A DNA stretch of 13,209 nt. Source: Candidatus Latescibacterota bacterium. Its GTDB lineage: Bacteria; JAAXHH01; JACQVL01. The stretch spans positions 1 through 13,209 of the forward strand of contig JACQVL010000024.1 in the NCBI GenBank assembly GCA_016209865.1, given 5' to 3'. This document shows, one piece after another, positions 1 through 7,330 of this stretch; positions within the stretch are counted from its first letter, which is position 1, and the number at the start of each line of letters is the position of its first letter. The notes under the pieces were generated by a model. It made no database searches and had not been told where the DNA came from. It worked only from the letters and a program-made list of their open reading frames with translations. A program made the translations under genes and the position numbers.

Positions 1-7
1 GAGATGG

Positions 8-27
8 ATTCCCGCTTGCGCGGGAAT
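8..27. repeat. Short perfect inverted repeat, REP/dRS3-like hairpin
   Basis: An eight-base arm (8-15, ATTCCCGC) is followed by a four-base loop and the exact reverse complement (20-27). The 20-base element begins ATTCCC and ends GGGAAT, the layout of the Neisseria dRS3 repeat, and similar 'attcccgc...gcgggaat' hairpins are dispersed in many unrelated bacterial genomes. No T-run follows, so it does not look like an intrinsic terminator. Only one copy is in the window, so membership of a dispersed family is inferred from the known pattern and not shown here. Confidence 0.7.
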
Positions 28-62
28 GACATCAGACACAACCTGAGCTATGACTCTTCCTT

Positions 63-97
63 CCCGAACCCCGAACCCCGAATCCCGAACTCCGAGT
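63..97. repeat. Heptanucleotide tandem array A (CCCGAAC-type)
   Basis: Five consecutive seven-base units: CCCGAAC, CCCGAAC, CCCGAAT, CCCGAAC, TCCGAGT. The period of exactly seven and the one- or two-base variation between units resemble the short tandemly repeated repetitive (STRR) sequences of cyanobacteria. The array ends 15 bases before the first gene start and fills the space where a promoter or ribosome binding site would be expected. The rest of the 1-112 leader shows no gene, and I see no recognisable promoter in it. Confidence 0.85.
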
Positions 98-112
98 TTT
101 TTATTCCATCCC

Positions 113-817
113 ATGATCGTCATCCCGACGTACAACGAGCGGGAGAACATCCAGCAGCTCGTCCCGGCGCTCCTGAACCTCGATGCCTCCATCCAGGTGC
201 TGGTCGTCGACGACGATTCCCCCGACGGGACGGGCGCGGTGGTCGACCGGATGGCGGCGGACAGCCCCCGGGTGCACGTCCTCCACCGGCCGGGCAAGTT
301 GGGGTTGGGGTCGGCGTACATCGAAGGGTTCAAGTACGCCCTCCGCCAGGATGTCGATTGCGTCTTCCAGATGGATGCTGATTTCTCGCACGACCCGCAG
401 TTCATCACAGCGTTCCTGGAGAGGCTGCAGGAGTCCGACGTCGTCATCGGGTCGCGGTACGTCAGCGGCGTCAACGTCGTCAACTGGCCGATGTCCCGGC
501 TCCTGCTCAGCTATTTCGCCAACCTGTACACCCGGATCATCACCGGCGTGCCCGTCCTGGACGCGACGGGCGGGTTCAAGTGTTTCCGCCGGACCGCCCT
601 TGAGCAGATCGACCTGGATCGCGTCCGGTCTGACGGGTATTCGTTTCAGATCGAGATGAATTTCCGGTGCTGGCGGAAGGGGCTTCGCCTGTGCGAGATC
701 CCGATCATCTTCGTCGATCGGCACTCCGGGACGTCGAAGATGTCGAAGAAAATCATCTATGAAGCGATCTGGATCGTCTGGTGGCTGCGGCTCCAACGGC
801 TCCTGGGAAAGATGTAA
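113..817 (+). CDS. Polyprenyl-phosphate mannose/glucose synthase-like family-2 glycosyltransferase (Dpm1-like)
   Basis: A 234-residue GT-A enzyme expected to move a hexose from a nucleotide sugar (typically GDP-mannose) to polyprenyl phosphate on the cytoplasmic side of the membrane. Visible motifs are the N-terminal VIPTYNERENI strand and loop, VVDDDSPDGT (31-40), the metal-binding DAD with flanking FSHDP (88-95), GSRYVSG (113-119), GGFKCF (153-158) and the basic RHSGTSKMS segment (203-211), all in Dpm1 order. No C-terminal membrane domain follows, so this is the short soluble form. I start at 113 because the extra 21 residues available from an upstream ATG at 50 are encoded by the seven-base repeat and the Dpm1 fold begins right at MIVIPTYNE. 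No SD is visible upstream. The donor sugar cannot be read from the sequence. The next gene starts 40 bases on and the four glycan-synthesis genes are probably co-transcribed. Confidence 0.9.
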   Translation: MIVIPTYNERENIQQLVPALLNLDASIQVLVVDDDSPDGTGAVVDRMAADSPRVHVLHRPGKLGLGSAYIEGFKYALRQDVDCVFQMDADFSHDPQFITAFLERLQESDVVIGSRYVSGVNVVNWPMSRLLLSYFANLYTRIITGVPVLDATGGFKCFRRTALEQIDLDRVRSDGYSFQIEMNFRCWRKGLRLCEIPIIFVDRHSGTSKMSKKIIYEAIWIVWWLRLQRLLGKM

Positions 818-828
818 TTTGGGTTTTA

Positions 829-856
829 ACCGACCACCGATCACCGACCACTGTCT
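829..856. repeat. Heptanucleotide tandem array B (ACCGACC/ACCGATC type)
   Basis: Four seven-base units (ACCGACC, ACCGATC, ACCGACC, ACTGTCT) fill nearly all of the gap between the first two glycosyltransferase genes and end one base before the second start codon, leaving no room for an SD. Its first 23 bases (829-851) are identical to 11033-11055 inside the large lyase-propeller gene about 10 kb away, so the two arrays share an origin. Confidence 0.9.
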
Positions 857-857
857 T

Positions 858-2189
858 ATGGAACCCATCGACCTCACTGTCGTCATCCCCACCCTGAATG
901 AAGCGACCAACCTGGCCGTGCTGTTGCCGAAACTGAAGCAGATTCTGGACGGGATGGCGCTCTCAGGCGGGTACGAAATCCTCATCATCGACGGCCCGTC
1001 GACCGACGGCACCGAGCAGGCGGCCCGGCAGCATGAGGTACGGTACCACCGCCAGCAGGGCATCGGGTACGGGGGGGCGCTCCGGGAGGCGTTCGCGCTC
1101 AGCCAGGGGGAGTACGTCGTTACGATCGACGCTGACCTGTCCCATAACCCGTATGTCATCAAGCAACTCTACAAGCAGCGCCAGCACGCGGAGGTCGTCA
1201 TCGCCTCCCGGTACGTCCGGGCCGGGTTTGCGCGGACGGAGTTCTTCCGGAAAGTCTTCAGCCGGCTGCTCAACAGAGTCTTCTGCTACATCCTCGACAT
1301 CCCGTTGCACGACATCTCCAGCGGGTTCCGGCTCTACCGGCGTGATGCCCTCCGGGAGGTCGAACTGACGGGCACCGGGTACGAACTATTAGAAGAAATC
1401 ATCGTGGAAGCGTACATGCGGGGCATCCGCGTGATGGAAATCCCGTTCCATTACGCCCCCCGTAAGCGGGGGAAGTCACACGTCAAGCTCATCAAATTCG
1501 CCTGGGCGTACCTCACGATGCTCTCCCGGCTGTGGGTACGTCGCAACTCCATCCGCTCCGCCGATTATGACGAACGGGCGTTCCACAGCAAGATTCTCAT
1601 CCAGCGGTACTGGCAGCGCAAGCGGTACGCCCACATCCTCGACCTGATCGACAACCGGGAGGCGCTGGTCGATATTGGCTGCGGGTCGAGCAAGATTCTG
1701 GGGGCGATTCCGCAGGCGGTGGCGATGGACATCTCTTTCAACAAACTCCGCCATCTCCGCATCCTGCCCAACAGCTTAGTCAACGGCACGATCTTCGCCC
1801 TCCCGTTCAAGGATGCGCGTTTCGATGAGATCATCTGCTCTCAGGTCATCGAGCACATTCCGCCCGATGACACCCTGTTCGCCGAGCTGCGCCGGATTCT
1901 CCGCGATGATGGGACGCTGGTCATCGGCACGCCCGATTACGCCACCTGGCGCTGGCGGTGGATCGAGTGGGTGTACAAACGGGCGATCCCCGGCGGGTAC
2001 GCGGACGAGCACATCACGCATTATACGTTCGACAGTCTGGTGAAGAAGCTGAATGAGTATGGGTTCACCTATCTCGCCCACCGCTACGTCGCGGGCGCGG
2101 AGTTGATCATCAAGGCGAGGAAAAATACCCCTCATCCCCGGCCCCTCTCCCACGATGGAGAGAGGGGAGACAGCCGTTCTCGTTCGTGA
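858..2189 (+). CDS. Bifunctional family-2 glycosyltransferase / SAM-dependent methyltransferase fusion
   Basis: 443 residues in two domains. Residues 5 to about 225 are a Dpm1-like GT2: VVIPTLNEATNL (8-19), IIDGPSTDGT (43-52), metal-binding DAD with LSHNP (91-98), ASRYV (116-120), SSGFRLYRR (154-162) and the basic PRKRGKSH (201-208). Residues about 236-420 are a class I methyltransferase of the Methyltransf_11 type: motif I VDIGCGSS (271-278), the acidic D291 after the second strand, and DEIICSQVIEHIPP (323-336). The protein probably attaches a sugar to polyprenyl phosphate and methylates the same or a related glycan; both acceptors are unknown. The start at 858 is chosen because translation of the upstream extension to 759 would come from the preceding gene and array B. 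No SD is visible. The last 20 residues (from about 424, TPHPRPLSHDGERG onward) come from a dispersed repeat, not from the methyltransferase fold. Confidence 0.88.
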   Translation: MEPIDLTVVIPTLNEATNLAVLLPKLKQILDGMALSGGYEILIIDGPSTDGTEQAARQHEVRYHRQQGIGYGGALREAFALSQGEYVVTIDADLSHNPYVIKQLYKQRQHAEVVIASRYVRAGFARTEFFRKVFSRLLNRVFCYILDIPLHDISSGFRLYRRDALREVELTGTGYELLEEIIVEAYMRGIRVMEIPFHYAPRKRGKSHVKLIKFAWAYLTMLSRLWVRRNSIRSADYDERAFHSKILIQRYWQRKRYAHILDLIDNREALVDIGCGSSKILGAIPQAVAMDISFNKLRHLRILPNSLVNGTIFALPFKDARFDEIICSQVIEHIPPDDTLFAELRRILRDDGTLVIGTPDYATWRWRWIEWVYKRAIPGGYADEHITHYTFDSLVKKLNEYGFTYLAHRYVAGAELIIKARKNTPHPRPLSHDGERGDSRSRS

Positions 2190-2236
2190 CTCCCCCTTTC
2201 TCGCCCCTGGTGGGAGAGAAATGGGGCCGGGGGAAT
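2127..2236. repeat. Pair of inverted PHPRPLS-type dispersed repeats
   Basis: Two related copies lie head to head. The first (about 2128-2170) has ccccggcccctctcccac followed by an agagagggga arm, forming a hairpin with stem 2142-2149/2160-2167. The second (about 2190-2236) is the same type of sequence on the other strand; its reverse complement starts attcccccggcccc and continues through tctcccac to a gagaaaggggg arm. This repeat type is common in environmental bacterial genomes, where its translation yields PHPRPLSxxGERG tails. Here the first copy supplies the C-terminus of the glycosyltransferase-methyltransferase and the second fills the gap before the YfhO-like gene. No T-run follows, so I do not call it a terminator. 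Confidence 0.8.
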
Positions 2237-2255
2237 AGAGAGGGCCAAGACGAGC

Positions 2256-4601
2256 ATGCCCAAACAGGTTAAACCCATCCGCAGACCCGCCGTCAGTTCT
2301 GCGAGACCGCGTCCCGACTCTCTCGCCCGTCGGCTCGCCCTGCCCGCCTGGCAACTGGACGGCCTCGCCCTCATCGGGCTGCTCGCCCTCGTCCTCGCGT
2401 TCTTCTGGCCGGTTATCACCGGACGGGCGTTCTTCTGGGACGACTTCCCCGAGCACTACTACCCGTTCCGCACCTACACCGCCGTCGAACTGCGCGCCGG
2501 ACGATTCCCCCTCTGGAACCCATACCTGTTCGGCGGCATCCCATTCTTCGCCATGATCGACACCGCCGTGCTCTACCCGCTCAACTGGCTGTTCATCCCA
2601 CTGGTCAACGACGGGACGCTCAGTTATCTCGCCCTCGAGTGGCATGCGATCGCTCACGTGTTCCTGTCAGGCGCGGGCATGTACGCGTTCTGCCGGAGCG
2701 TGGATGTTGGCCGGATGGGCGCGTTCGCGGGCGGGACGACGTTCATGCTCTCCGGCGTGGTCGTCCACCAGCTCTTCCATGTCGTGCTCCTGAACCCCTT
2801 AGCCTGGCTGCCGTTCCTCTTCCTCCTGTTCGTCCGGGCGCTCGACCGGTTGAGCCTCCGGCTGGCCGTGGCGACCGGCGCGGTCTTCGGCCTGATGATC
2901 TTAGCCGGCCATCCCCAGGTGTTCGTGTACACCGCGTACGCGATGGGGCTGTACGCGCTCGTCTGTCTCATCGGCCGTCTCCGGTCATCCGGCCTCGGTC
3001 GGGACGCCCTGCGGGTCGTCCTCGTCTCCGTCGTCGCGGTCGGCGTCGGTCTGGGGCTTGCGGCGATCGCCCTCCTGCCGATGTACGAGCTGATCCAGTT
3101 CTCCCTGCGCCCCGGAGTCTCGTTCGAGGCCGCCGTTTCCTACTCCCTCGGCCTCCGCCAGTTGATCACCCTCATTATGCCGGAGTTCTTCGGTCAGACC
3201 GACCCGACGACATGGAACTATTGGGGTCCCAGTCTGAAAGAGTACGGACACTTCTGGGAGACGTACACCTACATCGGTATCTTACCTCTCCTGTTGGCCG
3301 GCGTTGCGATCGTGTTGAGACGAGACCGCCTGACCCGGTTCTTCGGGGGGCTGGCCGTGCTCGCCCTGCTCTTAGCGCTCGGCGGCTCGACGCCCGTCTA
3401 CCGCCTGGTCTACGCCGTCGTACCGGGGATCGACAAGTTCCGAGCGCCCGGCCGGTTCGGGATGATCGTCGGGTTCGCCGTCGCCGCCCTCGTCGGCCTC
3501 GGCTTGGACGCCCTCCGGACGGCGCGCGGCCGTGAGACGGACCGATCCCGCCTGCGCCGGTACGTGTTCGTCACGGCCGGTCTCACCCTCGCCGGCGTCC
3601 TGGTATCCATCGTCGCCGGAGACGTAATCGCCGCCTGGCTCGCCGGGAGCGCCGAATTCAGCCCGAACGCCCAGGAGGCGATGGCCGGCCAGGGCGGGCG
3701 TTTCCTGCTCTTCGCCGTCCTCTCGTTCGGACTGCTGATCGCCTTCCTGCGGGGGCGGCGATGGAACGGGCTGCTCATGGCCGCGGCAGCCGGTCTGATC
3801 GCGGTCGACCTGTTCACCGCCGGGTACGGGTTTAACCTCGGACGGTCAGGCCCGGAGGAATTCTACCCGCACGACGACCTCATCCAGTTTATCCAACAGC
3901 GACAGCGGTCGGAAGGCGGCCGGGCCGCGCTCCGGGCCGGGCCGTACATGCTGGCCAGACGGAACGCCAACCTGTTGTTCCGCATCCACACCCTTGAGGG
4001 TTACGCCTCGCCCCTCCGGTTAGACCGGACTCTCCCGCCCATCGCTGAAGGGCACGCGCTCGACCTGATGAACGTCAAATACAAGATTCAGGTCGACCAG
4101 CAAGCTCAGACCGCCCGGCTCGTCCCCAGTCCGACCGCCTTGCCCCGCGCGTTCGTCGTCCGGAAGTACGTCGTTGCGCGTGACATCGACGCCGTCGCCC
4201 GCGCGATGAAGGACTCGACGTTCAACTACCGGAACACCGTCACCCTCGACGCTCTCCCGTCCCTCGCCATCCCTGAAGACTCCCCGGCCACGCCCGAACA
4301 GCCCGCTATCACCCGGTATGAGCCCAACCGGATGACGGTGTCGGTCACGATGACAAAGCCGGGGATTCTCGTCGTGGGTGAAGTGTACTACCCGGCCTGG
4401 CGCGCGTACATCGACGGCCGGCCGGGCCGCCTCTACCAGGCAGACGGGACGCTCCGCGCCGTCGTCCTGCCCGCCGGCCGGCATACCGTCGAGTTCCGGT
4501 ACGAATCGACGCCGTTCCGGGTCGGGGGCGCGATCTCGGCGGTGTCCCTGCTCATCGTCATGACCACCGCGCTTGTCTCATGGAAGCAGCAACGCGGTTG
4601 A
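2256..4601 (+). CDS. YfhO-family polytopic membrane protein, probable GT-C-type glycosyltransferase
   Basis: 781 residues with a basic cytoplasmic N-terminus, a first membrane helix at about 36-55, many further hydrophobic helices to about residue 540, and a soluble C-terminal domain. Family marks are the first-loop WDDFPEHYYPFR (61-72) with an acidic pair suitable for a GT-C active site, RFPLWNPYLFGG (83-94), and the C-terminal beta domain with EVYYPAWRAYIDG near residue 707. YfhO of Bacillus transfers a sugar from undecaprenyl phosphate to a cell-surface polymer after CsbB has made the lipid-linked donor. By analogy this protein would use the lipid-phosphate sugars made by one or both upstream glycosyltransferases on the outer membrane face. 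The acceptor is unknown. The start is the first ATG after the inverted repeats, with a weak AGAGAGGG at 2237-2244, rather far from the ATG. The next gene begins 20 bases after its stop. Confidence 0.85.
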   Translation: MPKQVKPIRRPAVSSARPRPDSLARRLALPAWQLDGLALIGLLALVLAFFWPVITGRAFFWDDFPEHYYPFRTYTAVELRAGRFPLWNPYLFGGIPFFAMIDTAVLYPLNWLFIPLVNDGTLSYLALEWHAIAHVFLSGAGMYAFCRSVDVGRMGAFAGGTTFMLSGVVVHQLFHVVLLNPLAWLPFLFLLFVRALDRLSLRLAVATGAVFGLMILAGHPQVFVYTAYAMGLYALVCLIGRLRSSGLGRDALRVVLVSVVAVGVGLGLAAIALLPMYELIQFSLRPGVSFEAAVSYSLGLRQLITLIMPEFFGQTDPTTWNYWGPSLKEYGHFWETYTYIGILPLLLAGVAIVLRRDRLTRFFGGLAVLALLLALGGSTPVYRLVYAVVPGIDKFRAPGRFGMIVGFAVAALVGLGLDALRTARGRETDRSRLRRYVFVTAGLTLAGVLVSIVAGDVIAAWLAGSAEFSPNAQEAMAGQGGRFLLFAVLSFGLLIAFLRGRRWNGLLMAAAAGLIAVDLFTAGYGFNLGRSGPEEFYPHDDLIQFIQQRQRSEGGRAALRAGPYMLARRNANLLFRIHTLEGYASPLRLDRTLPPIAEGHALDLMNVKYKIQVDQQAQTARLVPSPTALPRAFVVRKYVVARDIDAVARAMKDSTFNYRNTVTLDALPSLAIPEDSPATPEQPAITRYEPNRMTVSVTMTKPGILVVGEVYYPAWRAYIDGRPGRLYQADGTLRAVVLPAGRHTVEFRYESTPFRVGGAISAVSLLIVMTTALVSWKQQRG

Positions 4602-4608
4602 ACACAAG

Positions 4609-4617
4609 AAAGGAGGG
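4609..4617 (+). promoter_or_regulatory. Strong Shine-Dalgarno that sets the start of the six-helix membrane protein
   Basis: AAAGGAGGG lies four bases before the ATG at 4622. An upstream in-frame ATG at 4580 would overlap the YfhO-like gene and place this site inside the coding region, so 4622 is preferred. Confidence 0.85.
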
Positions 4618-4621
4618 CTGT

Positions 4622-5230
4622 ATGTCTACCTCGTTTGAACGGTTTGCTGGCGTGTGTGCGATCCTCACCGGGCTCGCCGGGTTCTGCTATTCGATCGCGT
4701 TTATCGTCGTCGCGCGCACCGACCCGGAACTGGGCAGACTCTTGAGCGGCCTCTTCCTGCTGGTCGGCGGACTGCTCTCCTCCCCGGTGCTCGTCGCCCT
4801 CTACCACAGGTTGCGGGAGACGGACGACGCGTTCGCCCTCTGGGCAATGTTGTTGGGCATTTTGGGTGCGGCCGGGTCGATGATGCACGGCGGTTACGAC
4901 CTGGCGAATGCGATCAACCCGCCCGCCGGTCTGCTCACGACGATGCTCGCCGACCTGCCCAGTCAGGCCAACCCGCGCGGCCTGTTCACGTTCGGCCTCG
5001 TCGGCGTCGCCCGGTTCGTCATCGCGTCGCTCATCCGGCGCAGTGAGCGTTTTCCGCATAGTCTGGGGGTGCTCGGCTATGTGTCCACTGTGCTGCTGCT
5101 CGTCCTCTACCTCGGCCGGTTGATCATCCTCGACCCGGCCAACCCGGTGATCGTCGTGGCAGCGCTTCTGGAAGGGTTCCTCATCAACCCGCTCTGGTAT
5201 CTGTGGATAGGGCTGGTGCTCAAGAGGTGA
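4622..5230 (+). CDS. Six-helix integral membrane protein, DUF4386-like, function unknown
   Basis: 202 residues with six clear hydrophobic segments at about 9-31, 38-62, 72-92, 118-138, 147-169 and 176-199 and short loops. Size, helix spacing and the N-terminal FERFAGVCAILTGLAGF pattern resemble DUF4386 membrane proteins, which have no established biochemical role; I hold this assignment loosely. There is no signal peptide, soluble domain or obvious catalytic motif. It sits between the YfhO-like gene and the hydrolase-like gene, 20 and 6 bases away, so it is almost certainly co-translated with both. It might be an accessory to the glycan-transfer step, but nothing in the sequence proves this. 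Confidence 0.75.
   Translation: MSTSFERFAGVCAILTGLAGFCYSIAFIVVARTDPELGRLLSGLFLLVGGLLSSPVLVALYHRLRETDDAFALWAMLLGILGAAGSMMHGGYDLANAINPPAGLLTTMLADLPSQANPRGLFTFGLVGVARFVIASLIRRSERFPHSLGVLGYVSTVLLLVLYLGRLIILDPANPVIVVAALLEGFLINPLWYLWIGLVLKR
5223..5230 (+). promoter_or_regulatory. Shine-Dalgarno overlapping the upstream stop codon
   Basis: AGAGGTGA includes the TGA stop of the membrane protein gene and lies six bases before the ATG at 5237. The arrangement is typical of translational coupling and ties the glycan-synthesis half of the window to the hydrolase half. Confidence 0.75.
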
Positions 5231-5236
5231 ACAACC

Positions 5237-7285
5237 ATGTCCCCTCCCTTCTGGGCCAACCGGATTCTGTCGTACTGGACGCCGTACGACACCGACCATC
5301 TGGTAGAGTACATCGAGCAGCTCCATCCACAAGTCCTGCAGATCGGCCATTTCGGTCCACTATTCTTCAGCATGTGCGCGACCGATCAGTGGAATTATTT
5401 CGGCGTGCCGGTGAGGGGGATGGAGGAGGGGATTGAATGGTGGAAAGGGTTTGTCGCAGATGTCCAGCAACTCGGCATCAAGGTCGTCGGAGTGTTCAGC
5501 CTCTGTTTCCATTTCGGCGATCATGAGACGAATGAGGGGTGGTTCCGGTTCTGGAATGATCTCTGGGATGAAGAGAGGCTCGGCCCGCGTCCCTGTGACG
5601 ATCCGCTCAGGTTGTTGCAGATCAACGAGGATGGGACATACAAGTATACCGCCAGAGGGCCGGAGATCAAGAATCAGTACTGCGGCTGCTTGAACAACCC
5701 GTACTGGATCGAGACGCTCAAGCGGATGGTCCGCCATGCCATCCAGGAGATCGGACTGGATGGGTTCAACACGGTCTATAATTACGTGATGGGCTGCTGC
5801 TGCCCGTATTGTCAGGATGGCTTGCGGACACACCTGACGGAGCGGTACAGCGCCGCAGACCTCAAGAAATTCGGGATTGATGAAATCAGCACTCACACGT
5901 TCCGCAGGATTCCGTTCCATTATGATGCCAGAACGGATGGCCCGTTCGAACTGGAGTGCGTCAAATTTACCCATCGCTCCTTGAAACGCACGTACGACTA
6001 TCTCTTCACTGAGTATGGCCGGAGTCTCAAGCCTGATCTGATTGCAGCGACCTGGTATCATCTCAGCGGGGATGACACGTTCGGCCAACTCAGCAACGAC
6101 GAACGGTCATCGCTGCCGTCGGACCTGTGGGGGAACGATGAGAACTATTTCTGGTACTGTATCTCCCGGCAAGATACGACACAGTTGCAGGATGGGTATA
6201 CGGGGGATGCTACGCTCGAGGCTAAGTATTTCAGGGCCACCGGTCGTGGAAAGCCATTCATTCCGAACAAATACGACGATAAACGGTATCCTCTCTCGGT
6301 CGCGGAGAGTGTCGCTTCCGGCGGCGCGGCCATCGACTGGCACTGGGATACGAACAGGGCGCATCCGCCCGAGGTGATGAAGAAATATATCGAGACGCTG
6401 GGCGGGTCTTTCCGATTTGTCGAACGACACGATTCCGTGTACCATCCGGTCGAGTCGTACGCCGATACCGCGCTGGTGTTCTCCCGGACGTCCGTCCAGG
6501 TCGGCTACCCGCTCTTCGCCCGCACGATGCGGCGACTCAGCCGCAGGCTGATCGACGGACACATCCTGTTCGATATCGTGATCGATGACCAGTTGGACGT
6601 GTTGAGTGATCAGAAGTATCACACGATGATCTTTCCGGATGTCCGTTACATCCCCGATGAACGGCTCAACCAGGTTCGCGCGTACCTGAGCGCAGGCGGG
6701 CACGCGATCCTGACGGAGTCGAGCTTTCTGTACGATGATCGGGGCGACGAGCGAGGGAGAGATGAACTGGCTGATCTGCTGCTGCCTGATCACGACAGTG
6801 AGCGGTTCAGTGTCCATCAATACGGATCAGGGACGGTGGTCTACATTCCTGACGTCCCACGGGACGAGCGCGTGGTGACCGACCAGGCCCGTCTGGTTGG
6901 ACCGCCGATCGGCGACGATCCCTTCGGTCAGGAATTTGTGCGGCATGTCCGGTCCGCCAGTACCCTCCTGACCACCGATGCGCCGTGGACGGCCGTGTTT
7001 CATGCGTACAGACAGCAGACTCCTGATCGACTCATCCTCCACGCCGTGAACTACGACCGGGATGAAACAGCGCAAGAATACACCCCGATTCCCACAGGGG
7101 AGATTGTCGTTCAACTCCGCCTCCCGCAGGCTTCAACCGTCAACAGCATCGTCTATTCCTCACCCGATCATGAACACGATTCCTCGATCGCGTTTACGCA
7201 AGATGACAACCGCGTCTCGTTCCTTTTGCCATCCGTCCGTGTCTATGGTCTATCTGTGATTAATTTGGGACAAACGATCATCTGA
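5237..7285 (+). CDS. Glycoside-hydrolase-like protein with beta-galactosidase-trimerisation-type domain (GHL6/GH42-related)
   Basis: 682 residues without signal peptide or membrane helices. Residues 1 to about 390 read as a TIM barrel of the hypothetical glycosyl hydrolase 6 (GHL6) or GH42 type: YWTPYDTDHLVEYI near the start, GFVADVQQLGIKVVGVFS (71-88), GLDGFNTVYN (173-182) and a cysteine cluster at C187, C188, C189 and C192. Residues about 405-545 resemble the beta-galactosidase trimerisation (class I glutamine amidotransferase-like) domain: TALVFSR (411-417), HTMIFPDVRYIPDERL (462-477) and YLSAGGHAILTE (483-494). Residues about 585-682 form a beta domain (LILHAVNYDRDE). The CxCxxC spacing equals that of the zinc cluster in GH42 beta-galactosidases, but the Asn-Glu acid/base pair expected nine residues before it is not there, so catalytic activity and substrate are uncertain. 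An intracellular glycosidase acting on an imported oligosaccharide is the likeliest role. Confidence 0.75.
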   Translation: MSPPFWANRILSYWTPYDTDHLVEYIEQLHPQVLQIGHFGPLFFSMCATDQWNYFGVPVRGMEEGIEWWKGFVADVQQLGIKVVGVFSLCFHFGDHETNEGWFRFWNDLWDEERLGPRPCDDPLRLLQINEDGTYKYTARGPEIKNQYCGCLNNPYWIETLKRMVRHAIQEIGLDGFNTVYNYVMGCCCPYCQDGLRTHLTERYSAADLKKFGIDEISTHTFRRIPFHYDARTDGPFELECVKFTHRSLKRTYDYLFTEYGRSLKPDLIAATWYHLSGDDTFGQLSNDERSSLPSDLWGNDENYFWYCISRQDTTQLQDGYTGDATLEAKYFRATGRGKPFIPNKYDDKRYPLSVAESVASGGAAIDWHWDTNRAHPPEVMKKYIETLGGSFRFVERHDSVYHPVESYADTALVFSRTSVQVGYPLFARTMRRLSRRLIDGHILFDIVIDDQLDVLSDQKYHTMIFPDVRYIPDERLNQVRAYLSAGGHAILTESSFLYDDRGDERGRDELADLLLPDHDSERFSVHQYGSGTVVYIPDVPRDERVVTDQARLVGPPIGDDPFGQEFVRHVRSASTLLTTDAPWTAVFHAYRQQTPDRLILHAVNYDRDETAQEYTPIPTGEIVVQLRLPQASTVNSIVYSSPDHEHDSSIAFTQDDNRVSFLLPSVRVYGLSVINLGQTII

Positions 7286-7311
7286 TCACTGACTACTGAC
7301 CACTGACCACT
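7284..7311. repeat. Heptanucleotide tandem array C (GACCACT type)
   Basis: Four units (GATCACT, GACTACT, GACCACT, GACCACT) begin on the second base of the TGA stop of the glycosidase-like gene and fill the gap to just before the SD of the dehydrogenase gene. Period and composition resemble arrays B and D, in another phase and with variant bases. Confidence 0.88.
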
Positions 7312-7317
7312 CTCTTT

Positions 7318-7322
7318 AAGGA
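7318..7322 (+). promoter_or_regulatory. Shine-Dalgarno of the dehydrogenase gene
   Basis: AAGGA lies eight bases before the ATG at 7331, immediately after array C, and supports that start. Confidence 0.65.
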
Positions 7323-7330
7323 ACACCACC

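Noticed and set aside
50-112. Upstream in-frame start for the first glycosyltransferase
   Set aside because: The extra 21 residues are translated from the heptamer array and the fold begins at the ATG at 113.
1-112. Promoter in the leader region
   Set aside because: I could not find a pair of -35 and -10 boxes with acceptable spacing; the AT-rich tttttta near 97-103 alone is not enough.
101-1162. Long minus-strand open frame opposite the first two genes
   Set aside because: It mirrors the coding frame of strongly recognisable glycosyltransferases and its translation is low-complexity, rich in Arg, Asp and Pro, as expected for antisense of GC-rich genes.
2142-2167. Intrinsic terminator between the glycosyltransferase fusion and the YfhO-like gene
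   Set aside because: The hairpin is stable but has no T-run after it, lies inside the coding region, and belongs to a dispersed repeat.
1776-2657. Minus-strand open frame across the methyltransferase, the repeats and the YfhO start
   Set aside because: It crosses two genes and the dispersed repeats and shows no recognisable domain.
4433-5350. Minus-strand open frame opposite the six-helix protein
   Set aside because: The plus-strand gene has six membrane helices and a strong SD; the antisense product is hydrophilic low-complexity sequence.
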